This document shows, in pieces, positions 9,911 through 19,770 of a DNA stretch of 64,000 nt; position 1 is the first letter of the stretch; each line of letters opens with the position of its first letter. The stretch spans positions 62,001 to 126,000 of the forward strand of contig JBBMOL010000453.1 in NCBI GenBank assembly GCA_037954665.1, given 5' to 3'. The position numbers and the translations under genes are program-made. Origin of the DNA: Laguncularia racemosa (lineage: Eukaryota > Streptophyta > Magnoliopsida > Myrtales > Combretaceae). The notes beneath the pieces are model-generated. The model saw nothing but the letters and a program-made list of their open reading frames with translations. It was not told where the DNA came from and ran no database searches.

Positions 9911-10742
9911 GATGAATATTAGATCACCGAGACTAAGAGGACCTTTGAAGCCTTCATGGTTTTAGAAGATAGAAAAGTGAAGTATGCTACCTATAGACTG
10001 AAGGGAGCAGCTGCAGATTGGTGGACTAGTTTGACCAGATTAATAGGAGCTCTTGACCAATGGCAAAGGTTTAGGAACTCTTTTATGAGAAGTACTTACC
10101 TAGCAGCATTAGGGACAAAATGGAGGTGGAGTCTTATAACTGCCAGCAGGGTAGTAAATCTATTGAGGCATATGAAGTAAAGCTAAACCGCTTAAGCAAA
10201 TTTTTGCTAAAGGTGATGATGCCTCCTAAGCGAGAAGATTCTTGAGGGGACTAGAGCCTACTCTATAACATGAAATAGGGGCTTTTCAATTGCTACATAT
10301 GCAAGAGTAGTTGACAAAGCCAAATACTTGGAGCAAAGTAAAAAGAGAATAGAGGAACAAGTATTCCACAGAATAGGATCAGTTTTAAGAAAAAGGCCTG
10401 TTTCCAACATGCCTTATGCAAATAAAGGGAAGAGGCTAGTGGTATATCCAACCAAACCTCTTTAAACGAAGCTCGCACCTCTAGCATTACCTCCCCCACC
10501 ACAGGCAGGTCAAGGTGTGAGATGTCCTAGATGTTTAGGACCGCATGATCTACAATAGTGTAATTGGCCAAAAGGGGCTTGCTTCTCCTATGGCAAAACA
10601 GGACATATTAGTAGGAGCTATACATAAAGGACCCTCCCTCAGACCTTATGCTACGACTATAAGCCAAGAGACATAGATCATTTGACTGTAGTGCTCAAGA
10701 CACTCAGGCAACTACACCCCCACGAGCTCTACAACTTATAAA
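9911..10742 (+). pseudogene. gag: C1 gag, middle and C-terminal part (broken)
   Basis: Continues the frame of 230-514 after A1. The core KYATYRLKGAAADWWTSLTRLIGALDQW is typical of Tekay/Del Gag. A frame change lies near 10090, then a QQGSKSIEAYEV-like segment and several stops. A zinc knuckle remnant around 10520-10630 reads CPRCLGPHDLQ then CNWPKGACFSYGKTGHIS, with the second Cys of the last knuckle changed to Tyr and a TAG inside. The piece ends at the A2 insertion. Confidence 0.78.
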
Positions 10743-10747
10743 GATTG
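10743..10747 (+). repeat. Target site duplication of A2, left copy (GATTG)
   Basis: GATTG precedes the A2 5' LTR, and the identical GATTG at 16188-16192 follows its 3' LTR. Removing A2 and one copy gives a sequence collinear with C2 (rc of about 23500-23530). Confidence 0.95.
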
Positions 10748-11595
10748 TGATGAGATCCATGATGAGAGCCAAGCCGGAAGAAGAAATGTAGATCCTCTTG
10801 AAGTGCCGCCTGGACCAATCACAAGAAATCAAGCGAAACGATTCAAGGAAGTACTTAACGGGTTGATAAAGGTTGTCCATGAAGCTAGAAAGGATTGAAG
10901 CAATCATGAAGTTGGAACGGATTGGAACAACCATGGGAAGACCCTTGCTTTTATACAAGTCACACTGGACACGGGTTGAAGAGGGCGTGTATGTTCAAGG
11001 CACGGCCGTGTAGAATTCTAAGATTGCAGAGAATCATATACGGCTAGATACACAGCTAAAAGGCACGGCCGTGTATGGAGACAAGCAAATCCACAAAAGA
11101 TACACGACCAAAAGTACACGGTCGTGTATGTGACCGGAATGTGCACAAAAAAGTACACGGCCAAAGTATACGGTCGTGTACACGATCTTATATCCCCTAC
11201 CGGCCAGCTTGTTCTGTTTTCGTGTTTTTACGCAACTTATCTAAGCTACGTCATTTTAGACTTGTTTTTCACGAATTGTAACCCTAGTATAAAAGCTCAT
11301 AGGGTTTAGAACAACTTAGAATTTACATCTTTGAACATTAAACACTTTTGAGAGGAACCTCTCTTGGTTCTTCAAGAACTAAATCGAACTTATCGAATTA
11401 ATTTCCGTGGCGTTCATCCCGACTTATCAATCGGTCTTTCATCCTAATTGTGGTGCCTTCATTTTATACCATGGTTCTTGTCTCGCTTATAGACAATGGG
11501 TCGTGGTTTCCACTTTAGGTGTTTGGGCGTCTTAGGCAACGAATTCCGAACGTATTAGTATTGGGTTTCGTCACGGGTTGGCATAGTTCGTATCA
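10748..11595 (+). repeat. A2 5' LTR (848 bp)
   Basis: TGATGAGATCC ... GTATCA. Palindrome region 11000-11190 is longer than in A1, with extra units reading TACACGGTCGTGTA and similar. TATAAAA at 11288-11294. It differs from the 3' LTR at several percent of sites, mostly transitions, so the insertion is not recent. Confidence 0.93.
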
Positions 11596-12102
11596 GTTTA
11601 GTATCAGAGCTTAGGTTTGTCAAAACATCAAGTTCGGTTGAGGAAGGTAATATCAAAAACCCTAACTCCAATCGTTCATATCAATTATCGTATTCAATTT
11701 CGTAGTATTGATTGTCTTTTGATAGTGTAATATCAACTAGGCGATTGTTAAAAAAAAAGAGTAAAAATCACAACAAAAAAAAAAAGAAGAGAAAAGAAAA
11801 GAAAAGAAAAACGTAATCAAGAGCAACAACCAAGACAAAAAAAAAAAAAATCGGATAGAAAAATAGAGGAAAATTTATGAACCCTAAAGTTGTTTTGAAT
11901 TACACGGAAGGAAATTGGTGTAGTTCGGGTTAGTTCCAAGAGAATTGAGAAGAGGAAATTGGTAAGTTGATATCATCATTATTTGTGAGAATACATGAGT
12001 GACTGTGTGATATCATCATTTGAGCGAAACACGTAAGGGAGTGTATCGTAAGGTTTAATTATATATATATTTGTGTTAGTACTAATCTTTTCTGCAAGAA
12101 CT
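11596..12102 (+). other. A2 leader with primer site and candidate intron
   Basis: Primer site 11599-11610 reads TAGTATCAGAGC, one base off the initiator-Met complement. Donor-like GGTAATATC at 11647 and TACTAAT at 12080-12086; the acceptor CAG seen elsewhere is CAA here, leaving AAG at 12096-12098. Short (TA) run at 12060-12069. Confidence 0.75.
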
Positions 12103-13114
12103 ATGTCGAGACAACATTCTCTTGAAGGTGAGAGGGGAAGGTTTGATGCTAGGTTAGTAATTGAGGCGTTTGAGGGGTGAGATGAAGAGGATGTTCCAAG
12201 AGGGAATGGAACAAATTCATGAGACTGGTAGAGTAAAGACTAGAGCAATCCACAAACGTATTCCAAGAAGAGGGAGAGTCGTTCTAGGAGAGTACCGAGG
12301 AGTGGAGATGAAATGTCGGATGATGACTTTGATGAGCCTTCTGTTGGGAGTTATAGAGGTTATAGTGGTCGGAATAGAGGAACTAGAGATTGGGAAGATA
12401 GAGGAGATAGGAATAGAGAGGATGATCAATTGAGTAGCATAAAGATGAAGATTCCTCCTTTCTAAGGGAAGAATGATCCCGAGGCGTACTTAGAGTGGGA
12501 GAAGAAAGTAGAGATGGTATTTGATTGTCACAACTATAGTGGGAGAAAGAAGGTAAAACTTGCTGCCATTGAATTTTCGAATTATGCTATAGTGTGGTAG
12601 GATCAACTAATGTTGAATAGGAGGAGTAGCGAGCCACCTATTGAGTCTTGGGAAGAGATGAAAAGAGTGATGAAGAAGCGGTTTATGCCTGCGTATTACT
12701 ATCGTGAATTACACAACAAGTTGCAAACTCTGAGGCAGGGAAGCCGAAGTGTAGATGAGTATTTCAAGGAGATGGAAGTCACTATGATTAGGGCGAATGT
12801 AGAGGAGGACAGAGAGGCTACAATGGCTAGGTTTCTTGCTGGGTTGAATAGAGAAATCCAAAATGTGGTTGAATTGCAACATTATGTAGAATTAGAGGAT
12901 ATGGTTCACATGGCTATAAAGGTTGAGAACCAGCACAAGAGGAAAGGTAGTAGTAATGCACGGTTTCCACAGGGTAATGGTTCATCCACTTGGAAGACCG
13001 ACCAATGGAAGAAAGAATAAAAGCCTTTACCCACCAAACCAAAAGGGGAGTTGAGGCAAGCGGGTTCTACTCCTGGTAATCAAGGTAACCCTGAATCTTC
13101 TACTTCTAGAAATT
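12103..13114 (+). pseudogene. gag: A2 gag (broken)
   Basis: Begins MSRQHSLEGERGRFDARL. An extra base near 12170 shifts the frame; the capsid core is then recognisable from about 12300 to 13020, with stops at 12464 (CAA to TAA) and 12598 (second Trp of WW to TAG). The cleanest part is 12610-13020 (136 codons). A TAA at 13018 and a frame change lead to the knuckle. Same Gag as A1 and A3. Confidence 0.85.
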
Positions 13115-13728
13115 GTGACATTACTATATTTTAAATGCCAAGGTAGAGGCCATATCGCTAGTCGATGTCCAATTAGACGTGTGATGATTTTGCGTGATGA
13201 TGGTAAGTATGAGACTGATGGGGTTAGTGAAGAAGATGATATGCCTCCATTAGAGGATGCTAGTGATGATGAGGAGCCTGCAATGGGAAGGCTAGTGGCA
13301 GTAGTGAAGCGAGCGTTGAATGTGCAGGTGAAGGAAGAAGAGGAGGTGCAAAGAGAGAATATATTTCATACTAGATGTTATCTAGGAGATCACATTTGTA
13401 GTTTGATCATTGATGGAGGAGTTGCACCAATGTAGTGAGTAACTTCACTGTTGAGAGGCTGGGGCTAAAAACTGTTAAACACCCTAGTCTATATAAATTG
13501 CAGTGGTTGAATGATAGTGGAGAGACTAAGGTGAGTAAGCAAGCATTAATTGGTTTTTACATTGGTAGGTATGAGGATGAGGTGTTATGTGATGTAGTGC
13601 CAATGCAAGCATGTCATGTGTTGTTGGGGAGGCCGTGGCAATTTGATAGGAAATGGTTGTTTATGATGGCTTTTCTAACAAGTATACGCTTGTTCACTAG
13701 GGGAAAAGCTTTAATCTTAAACCATTAA
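13115..13728 (+). pseudogene. pol: A2 zinc knuckle, acidic tail and protease
   Basis: The knuckle reads YFKCQGRGHIASRC: the first Cys of CCHC has become Tyr. The acidic tail DDMPPLEDASDDEEPAMG follows. The protease start SLIIDGG then loses one base (near 13418), so the rest of the protease continues in another frame as 13435-13728, with the HVLLGRPWQFDRK block intact. Confidence 0.82.
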
Positions 13729-14049
13729 CACCTAAACAAGTGTATGAGGACCAGTTGCAGCTACAACAGTCTTTTGCAAAACATAAGGTGAGTGAAAAGC
13801 AGAGGGAGAGTGAGAGAGCAAAAGACAATGAGAAAGAAAAGGAATATAAAAGTCAAGATCAAAAGGAAAAAGAGAGGAAGGCTGGAAAGAGTGTGAGAGG
13901 CCAAGTTGAAGGGGGATCATCTTTGGTGGTGAGTGAAAAGTAGAGGGCAGCCTTGTAAAAGGAGAGTTGTGTAGCAAGAGCGAGTGTAGTGAGGAGAGCA
14001 TTAGTGATGATGCAACCTATGTTGTTGCTGGTTTTTAAAGAAACATGTT
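13729..14049 (+). pseudogene. pol: A2 charged linker between protease and RT
   Basis: Open for 67 codons (13740-13943), rich in Glu, Lys, Arg and Gln, ending in VRGQVEGGSSLVVSEK then TAG. In A1 and A3 the equivalent stretch is conserved, so it is a real polyprotein segment. No known domain recognised. Confidence 0.6.
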
Positions 14050-14456
14050 TGACTACTAACGACTTATCTAACTCTTTGCCTAGTGTGGTTGTGTCTGTTG
14101 TGTAGGAATTTGAAGATGTCTTCCCTAAAGAGATTCTCAAGGGATTACTACCTATTCGTGGTATTGAGCACCAGATTGACCTTGTACCTGGAGCATCGGT
14201 TCCAAACAAACCAGCTTATAGGAGCAATCTGGAGGAGACAAAGGAACTCCAAAGGCAGGTCGATGAACTAATGGAGAAGGGGTACGTGAGAGAGAGCATG
14301 AGTCCATGTGCAGTGCTTGTGATTTTGGTGCCTAAGAAGGATGGGACATGGAGAATGTGTGTTGACTGTCGCGCCATCAGTAACATTACGGTAAAGTATC
14401 GTCATCCCATTCCTTGTTTAGATGACTTCTTAGATTGGTTATATGAGTATAGTGTC
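14050..14456 (+). pseudogene. pol: A2 RT stub (N-terminal fingers only)
   Basis: Has EKGYVRESMSPCAVLVILVPKKDGTWRMCVDCRAISN and TVKYRHPIPCLDD, then ends within LYEYSV at 14456. The palm with the catalytic YFDD box, thumb and RNase H are missing. A TAG at about 14104 also breaks the lead-in. The frame runs straight on into integrase sequence (14271-14693 is one open stretch). Confidence 0.85.
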
Positions 14457-15350
14457 ATTCCTCGTGAGCCATGGATAAACATTTCCATAGATTTTGTGTT
14501 AAGATTATCTAGGCCTAGGCATGGTCGAGATTCTAATTTTGTGGTTGTGGATAGGATTTTTAAAACGGTTCATCTCATTCCTTGTCAGAAAACTTATGAT
14601 GCTATACACATTGTTGATTTGTTCTTTAGAAAGGTAGTGTGTCACATGGTATACCCAGAAGCATTGTTAGTGATCGAGATGAGAAATTTTTGAGTCATTT
14701 TTGGAGAGTATTGTGGGAAAAGTTGGGAACTAAACGGATGTTTTCAACTATCTGTCACCCACAAATTGATGGGCAAATTGATGTGGTTAATAGGACTTTA
14801 ATTCAATTGTTAGGGGCAATCATAGAGAAGAACATTAAGACTTGGAAGGATTGTCTACCATTTGTAGAATTTGCATGTAATAGAGCTTTAAATAGCATTA
14901 TTCATTGTTCACCATTTGAGATTGTGTATGGTTTTAACCCATTGGTTCCTATTTATTTATTGCCATTGCCACTTAACAAGTCTGTGAGTTTTGATGCTGA
15001 TTCTAAGGCAGATTTCGTGAGAAAGCTACATGCACAGGTAAAGATTAGGATTGTAAAACAAAATGCCAGGGTCGCTTCAAGGGTGAACAAGGACAGGAGA
15101 CCCAAGATTTTTCAGCCTGGAGATTAGGTTTGGGTGCATTTTCGCAAGGAGAGTTTTCCATTGTAGAGGAGATCCAAGTTGAACCCTAGGGGAGACAGTC
15201 CATTTCTGATGCTTGAGAAAATCAATGACAATGCCTACAAGAAAAATTTACCAGTGAGTATCCAGTAAGTGTCACATTTTATGTTACTGATCTGAGTCCA
15301 TTTGATGCAGGCAATGATTTGAGGACAAATCCTTTTCAAGAGGAGGGGAA
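14457..15350 (+). pseudogene. pol: A2 integrase core and C terminus fused in frame to the RT stub
   Basis: Starts at IPREPWINISIDFVLRLSRPRHGRD (first Asp of DDE), continues with SDRDEKFLSHFW (second Asp) after a small frame change near 14640, and DGQIDVVNRT where the catalytic Glu is Asp. The C-terminal part (14860-15127) aligns with A1 but with many substitutions, e.g. PIYLLPLPLNKSVSF against PLDLSPLPIYEYVNL. TAG at 15126. The zinc finger is absent. It cannot be active. The divergence suggests an origin in another A-like subfamily. Confidence 0.82.
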
Positions 15351-16187
15351 TGATGAGATCCATGATGAGAGCCAAGACGGAAGAAGAAATGTGGATCCTC
15401 TTGAAGTGTCGCCTGGATCGATCATAAGAAATCAAGCGAAACGATTTAAGGAAGCACTTAACGAGTTGATAAAGGTTGTCCATGAAGCCGGAAAGGATTG
15501 GAGCAATCATGAAGTTGGAACGGATTGGAACAACCATGGTAAGACCCTTGCTTTTATACAAGTCACACCGGACACGGGTTGAAGAGGGCGTGTATGTTCA
15601 AGGCACGGCCGTGTAGGAATTCCAAGATTGCACAGAATCATACACGGCTAGATACACGGCTAAAAGGCATGGCCGTGTATGGAGACAAGCAAATCCACAA
15701 AAAGATACACGACCAGAAGTACACGGTCGTGTATGTGACCGGAATGTGCACAGAAAAGTACACGGTCATGTACACGGCCGTGTATCCCCTGTCGGCCAGC
15801 TTGTTCTGTTTTCGTGTTTTTACGCAACTTATCTAAGCTACGACGTTTTGGACTTGTTTTTCACGAATTGTAACCCTAGTATAAAAGCTCCTAGGGTTTA
15901 GAACAACTTAGAATTTACATCTTTGAACATTAAACACTTTTGAGAGGCACATCTCTTGGTTCTTCAAGAACTAAATCGAACTTATCGGATTAATTTCCAT
16001 GGCATTCATCCCGACTTATCAATCGGTCTTTCATCCCGATTGTGGCGTCTTCATTTTATACCAAGGTTCTTGTCTCACTTATAGACAATGGGTCGCGGTT
16101 TCCACTTTAGGTGTTTGGGCGTCTTAGGCAACAAATTCCGAACGTATTGGTATAGGGTTTCGTCACGGGTTGGTGTGGTTCGTATCA
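15351..16187 (+). repeat. A2 3' LTR (837 bp), with pol tail encoded in its first 231 bp
   Basis: TGATGAGATCC ... GTATCA, then GATTG. An open frame enters from the pol end (TNPFQEEGND at 15322-15351) and runs through the LTR to TGA at 15580. It encodes a segment like DPLEVSPGSIIRNQAKRFKE followed by an amphipathic ALNELIK helix. Palindromes 15605-15785; TATAAAA 15880. The LTR-internal pol tail recalls the CR motif reported for CRM chromoviruses (established knowledge; assignment inferred). Confidence 0.88.
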
Positions 16188-16192
16188 GATTG

Positions 16193-16725
16193 TGCCTAGA
16201 GGACCATTAGGTAGAAATCAAAATGTGGGACCAAGATAAAGGGCACATGGTAGAGTGTTTGCATTACAATATTAGCAATAATAATAGGATGCCCATGATC
16301 AAGATACCATAGTAAGTACATTGCTCATAAACTTAAACATTGCCTATGTACTATTTGACACGGGTGCAACACATTCTTGTATATCATCTATATTTATAAA
16401 TGTATATGGATTAAAACCTATTGTATTAGAGAATGCTATGATTGTAAATACTCCATTTGGAGTAAGGGGGAAATTAAATCAAATGTGTAAAGAGGTAAAG
16501 ATTGTAATATATGGCAAGAAAATGCTAGTTGAATTATTTATATTAGAAATGATAGAGTTTAATCTAATTTTGGGGGTGAATTGGTTCTATAAGTGTTATG
16601 CCACTATAGATTGTCACAATCTAGTGGTTAAGTTTGATTTTCCTAATGAGGAGCAAATTGCATACAAGTTAGATCTACAGAGGCTTGCAACTCTTCCAAC
16701 ATACGAGCTATGAAATAAAGGAAGA
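16193..16725 (+). pseudogene. pol: C1 aspartic protease
   Basis: Continues C1 after A2. YVLFDTGATHSCIS at about 16345-16386 is the classic DTG active site. The domain ends with LILGVNWFYKCYATIDC. 16321-16713 is open for 130 codons including its ATG, so this is the least damaged C1 domain; TGA at 16711 ends it. It belongs to the Gag-Pol polyprotein of the Tekay/Del-like element. Confidence 0.85.
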
Positions 16726-17600
16726 TTGTCAGCCTTATCAATAGAGATAGGACCGATTAAAAAATTGAGAATTATGCAAGTAGTGAAGGAGCATACAAAT
16801 GTTTTTCTTGAGAACTTGCTAAGTTTACCACCATCCAAAAAGAGAGATTTTTATATCGATCTTGTACCAGGAACAACACCTATATCTAAAGCATCATACA
16901 AAATGGCACCTATTGAACTATCTAAACTGAAGACTCAACTGTAAAAGCTTTAAGATAGTGGGTTTATAAGACCAAGTGTCTCACCATGGGGTGCTTCAGT
17001 ACTATTTATCAAGAAGGGTGGGAGTATGAGGCTATGTATAGATTACAAGGAATTAAACCAAGTCACAATCAAGAACAAATACGCTCTCCCTATGATTGAT
17101 GATCTATTTAATCAATTACAAAGAGCTCAAGTCTTCTCCAAAATTGACTTGAGATCGGGGTACCATCAGTTAAGAATTAAGAAGGATGACATACAAAAAA
17201 CTACTCTCATGACTCAGTACGAGCATCATGAGTTTCGGGTGATGCCTTTTAGTTTGACAAATGCTCTAACAGCCTTCATGGACCTCATAAATAGAGTGCT
17301 TAGAGATTGGTTGGATCAGTTTGTAGTGGTTTTCTAGATGATATCCTCATCTATTCCAAGAGTAAAGAAGAACATGAAGCACATCTTAGCACTGTACTGG
17401 AAAGACTTAGGGAAGAAAAACTTTATGCAAAATTCAGTAAGTGCGAATTTTGATTAGAACAAGTATCCTTCTTAGGACATGTGGTGAATAAGAATAGAAT
17501 ATCAGTAGACCTTAAGAAGGTGAAGGCAGTGAGTGATTGGTTAAGACCAAGAACTGTAACAGAAGTAAGGAGTTTTCTAGGATTAATTAGGTACTATAGA
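16726..17600 (+). pseudogene. pol: C1 reverse transcriptase
   Basis: Shows DFYIDLVPGTTPISKASYKMAP, PSVSPWGASVLFIKKGG, MRLCIDYKELNQVTIKNKYALP, FSKIDLRSGYHQLRIK, FRVMPFSLTNALTAFMDLINRVL and FVVVF. One base is missing near 17335, so the catalytic DDILIYSKS box is in another frame. TAA at 16942 and other stops occur. The thumb FLGHVVNKNRISVD and FLGLIRYYRRFI follow to 17600. The residue order is that of Ty3/gypsy RT. Confidence 0.85.
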
Positions 17601-18170
17601 CGCTTCATAAAAGGATTCTCCTAGTTAGCAACTCCATTGACTTAATTGACAAAGAAAAAGGCTAAGTTTATATAGAGTGAGGAATGTGAGAGCAGCTTCA
17701 CAGCATTGAAAAATAGATTGATGACCACTCTAGTGTTGGCTCTACCGAAGACGGGAGAAGAATTTAAAGTATTCAATGATGCATTAAATCAAGGTTTGGG
17801 TTTGGGGTGTGTGCTTATGCAAAATAGGAAAGTCATTACATATGCTTCCCGCCAGCTAAAACAATATGAGAAGAATTACCCTACCCATGACTTGGAATTA
17901 GCTGCTGTGATTTTGGCACTGAAATTATGGAGACACTGTCTTTATAGGGGGAAGTGTAAAATCTTCATGGACTATAAAAGTTTGAAGTATTTGTTTACTT
18001 AGAAGGAGTTGAATATGAGGTAAAGAAGGTGGCTAGAACATATAAATGATTATGATATAGAAATTCACTATCACCCTAGAAAAGCAAATGTGGTTGTAGA
18101 TGCTTTAAGCAAGAAGAAACACATAAATATTGCAAGATTAATCACGTCTCAGAAGAAGATATTAGAAGAT
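17601..18170 (+). pseudogene. pol: C1 RNase H
   Basis: A 98-codon open stretch (17706-18002) holds FKVFNDALNQGLGLGCVLMQ, where the first catalytic Asp of the usual CDAS is in NDAL, and YPTHDLELAAVILALKLWRHCLYG-type sequence, then IFMDYKSLKYLFT. TAG at 18000 is followed by the tether HYHPRKANVVVDALSKKKH. Function as in other gypsy elements; inactive here because of stops. Confidence 0.82.
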
Positions 18171-19300
18171 ATGGATAAGCTAAAATTGGAAGTAGTGACA
18201 TCATAAGTGGAAAATAGGTTGGCTATACTTAGTATCCAACCCAATCTTCTAGATTAGATTAAGACTGCACAAATGGAAGATCCTGAAATTCAGAAGACAA
18301 AGAATAAAGTAGAACAGGGGGAAGCCATGGAATTTATGTTGAACACCAAAGGAGTAGTCAAGTATGGTAATAGATGGTGTATTCTAAATAACACAGAATT
18401 AAAGAGGAAGATTATGAAGGAAGCCCATTACTTAGGGTATATAGTATACATAGGAAGCACCAAGATGTACAAAGAACTCGAGAACACTTATTGGTGGAAA
18501 AATATGAAACAGGAGATAGCTGAATATGTGTCTAGGTTTCTCACTTATTAATAAATAAGGATTGAACACCAAAGACCAACTGATGAGTTACAACCAGTTC
18601 CTATGCCTGAATGAAAGTGGGAACATATAACTATGGATTTTATCACAACACTCCCAAGAACAAGGAAGAAATATGATGCGATTTGGGTGATAGTAGATAA
18701 ATTAACCAAGTCCGCACATTTCTTGCCAATTAAAGTGGACTACAGACTAGAAAAGTTTACTTAAATGTATATTAAAGAGATTTTTAGGTTACACGAGATC
18801 CCAGCTACGATTACATCTGATATGGATACTCATTTTGTGAGCAGGTTCTGGAAAAGTCTACATCAAGCATTAGGAACCAAACTTTAGTTTGGTACAAGCA
18901 TTTCATCCTCAAACAGATGGGCAATCTAAAAGAATTATTCAAATTCTAGAAGATTTACTAAAAGCTTGTACATTGGATTAAGGGGGTAACTAGAGTGATC
19001 ATTTGCCTTTAGTAGAATTTGTTTATAACAACAGTTACCAGGCTACTATACATATGGCTCCTTTTGAAGCATTATATAGAAGGAAGTGCAGATTTCCCTT
19101 ACATTGGGATAAAGTGGGAGAAAGACGAGTATTGGGGCCAGAGATAGTACAAGAAACAGTAAACAAGGTTAAAGTCGTAAGGCAATGGATCTTATCAGCC
19201 TAGAGTCGCTAGAAAAGTTATGCAGATAAGCAGCAACGACCTCTAGAGTTTTAAAGTGAGAGATAAAGTCTTATTGAAGATATCTCCAACTAAAGGAGTA
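18171..19300 (+). pseudogene. pol: C1 integrase core
   Basis: Zinc-binding remnants HYLGYIVYIGSTKMYKELENTYWW (18425-18500) lack the usual second Cys pair because of stops near 18551. The core has HITMDFITTLPRTRKKYDAIWVIVDKLTKSAHF (first Asp), TSDMDTHFVSRFW (second Asp), then DGQSKRIIQ where the catalytic Glu codon is AAA (18928-18930). Clean stretch 19003-19203: EFVYNNSYQATIHMAPFEALY. Multiple stops and frame changes. Confidence 0.83.
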
Positions 19301-19705
19301 ACCAGGTTTAGACTGTGGGTAAGCTGAATCCAAGATATGTAGGTCCATTCGAAATTCTAGAGAAAATTATAGCAGTCGTGTATAGGTTGGCACTACCCTC
19401 TAAGTCTAGCTGGAGTACATGATGTGTTTCATGTGTCGATGTTAAGAAAATTTGTACCAAACCTAAATTAAGTGATGGCCTTGGAAACTTTGAAGGTACA
19501 ACCAAACTTGTCCTCTATAGAAAGAACTATGAGGATAGTAGATACCAAGGAACAAGTTTTAAGAAGAAGAAATATTCCTTATGTCAAAGTGCAATGGACA
19601 AATCAAACAAAACGTGAGGTAACATGGGAATTAGAAGAAGAAATGAAGAGAAAGTATCCAGAACTTTTCCCAATTCCAAGTAACTTTCGAGGACAAAAGT
19701 TTTAG
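19301..19705 (+). pseudogene. pol: C1 integrase C terminus and chromodomain
   Basis: The stretch 19472-19705 encodes QPNLSSIERTMRIVDTKEQV then RRRNIPYVKVQWTNQTKREV and TWELEEEMKRKYPELF: the chromodomain pattern (aromatic positions in the VKVQW and TWE segments), ending SNFRGQKF. Chromodomains on gypsy integrases are thought to direct insertion to heterochromatin. Upstream, VYRLALP and HDVFHVSMLRKFVPN-like sequences are frame-shifted (19380-19470). This domain is the main reason for the chromovirus call. Confidence 0.85.
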
Positions 19706-19719
19706 TAAGGGGGGGAGAA
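19706..19719 (+). other. Polypurine tract of C1
   Basis: AAGGGGGGGAGAA just before the 3' LTR start TGTAATAC. The C4 counterpart (rc of 57785-57797) is AAGGGGGGAAGAA. Confidence 0.88.
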
Positions 19720-19735
19720 TGTAATACAAGACATT

Positions 19736-19770
<35 letters not shown>

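Larger units (their letters stand above)
10748..16187 (+). mobile_element. A2: internally deleted, mosaic CRM-like element (5,440 bp)
   Basis: LTRs 10748-11595 and 15351-16187, primer site, leader, gag, protease, a short RT stub fused to integrase core, polypurine tract, and an exact 5-bp target duplication. Relative to A1 it lacks roughly A1 positions 6821-8182 (RT palm, thumb, RNase H and integrase zinc finger). The integrase part differs strongly in amino acids from A1 while gag to RT is near-identical, so it looks mosaic. It transposed as a complete LTR-to-LTR unit, as the duplication shows. Confidence 0.92.
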
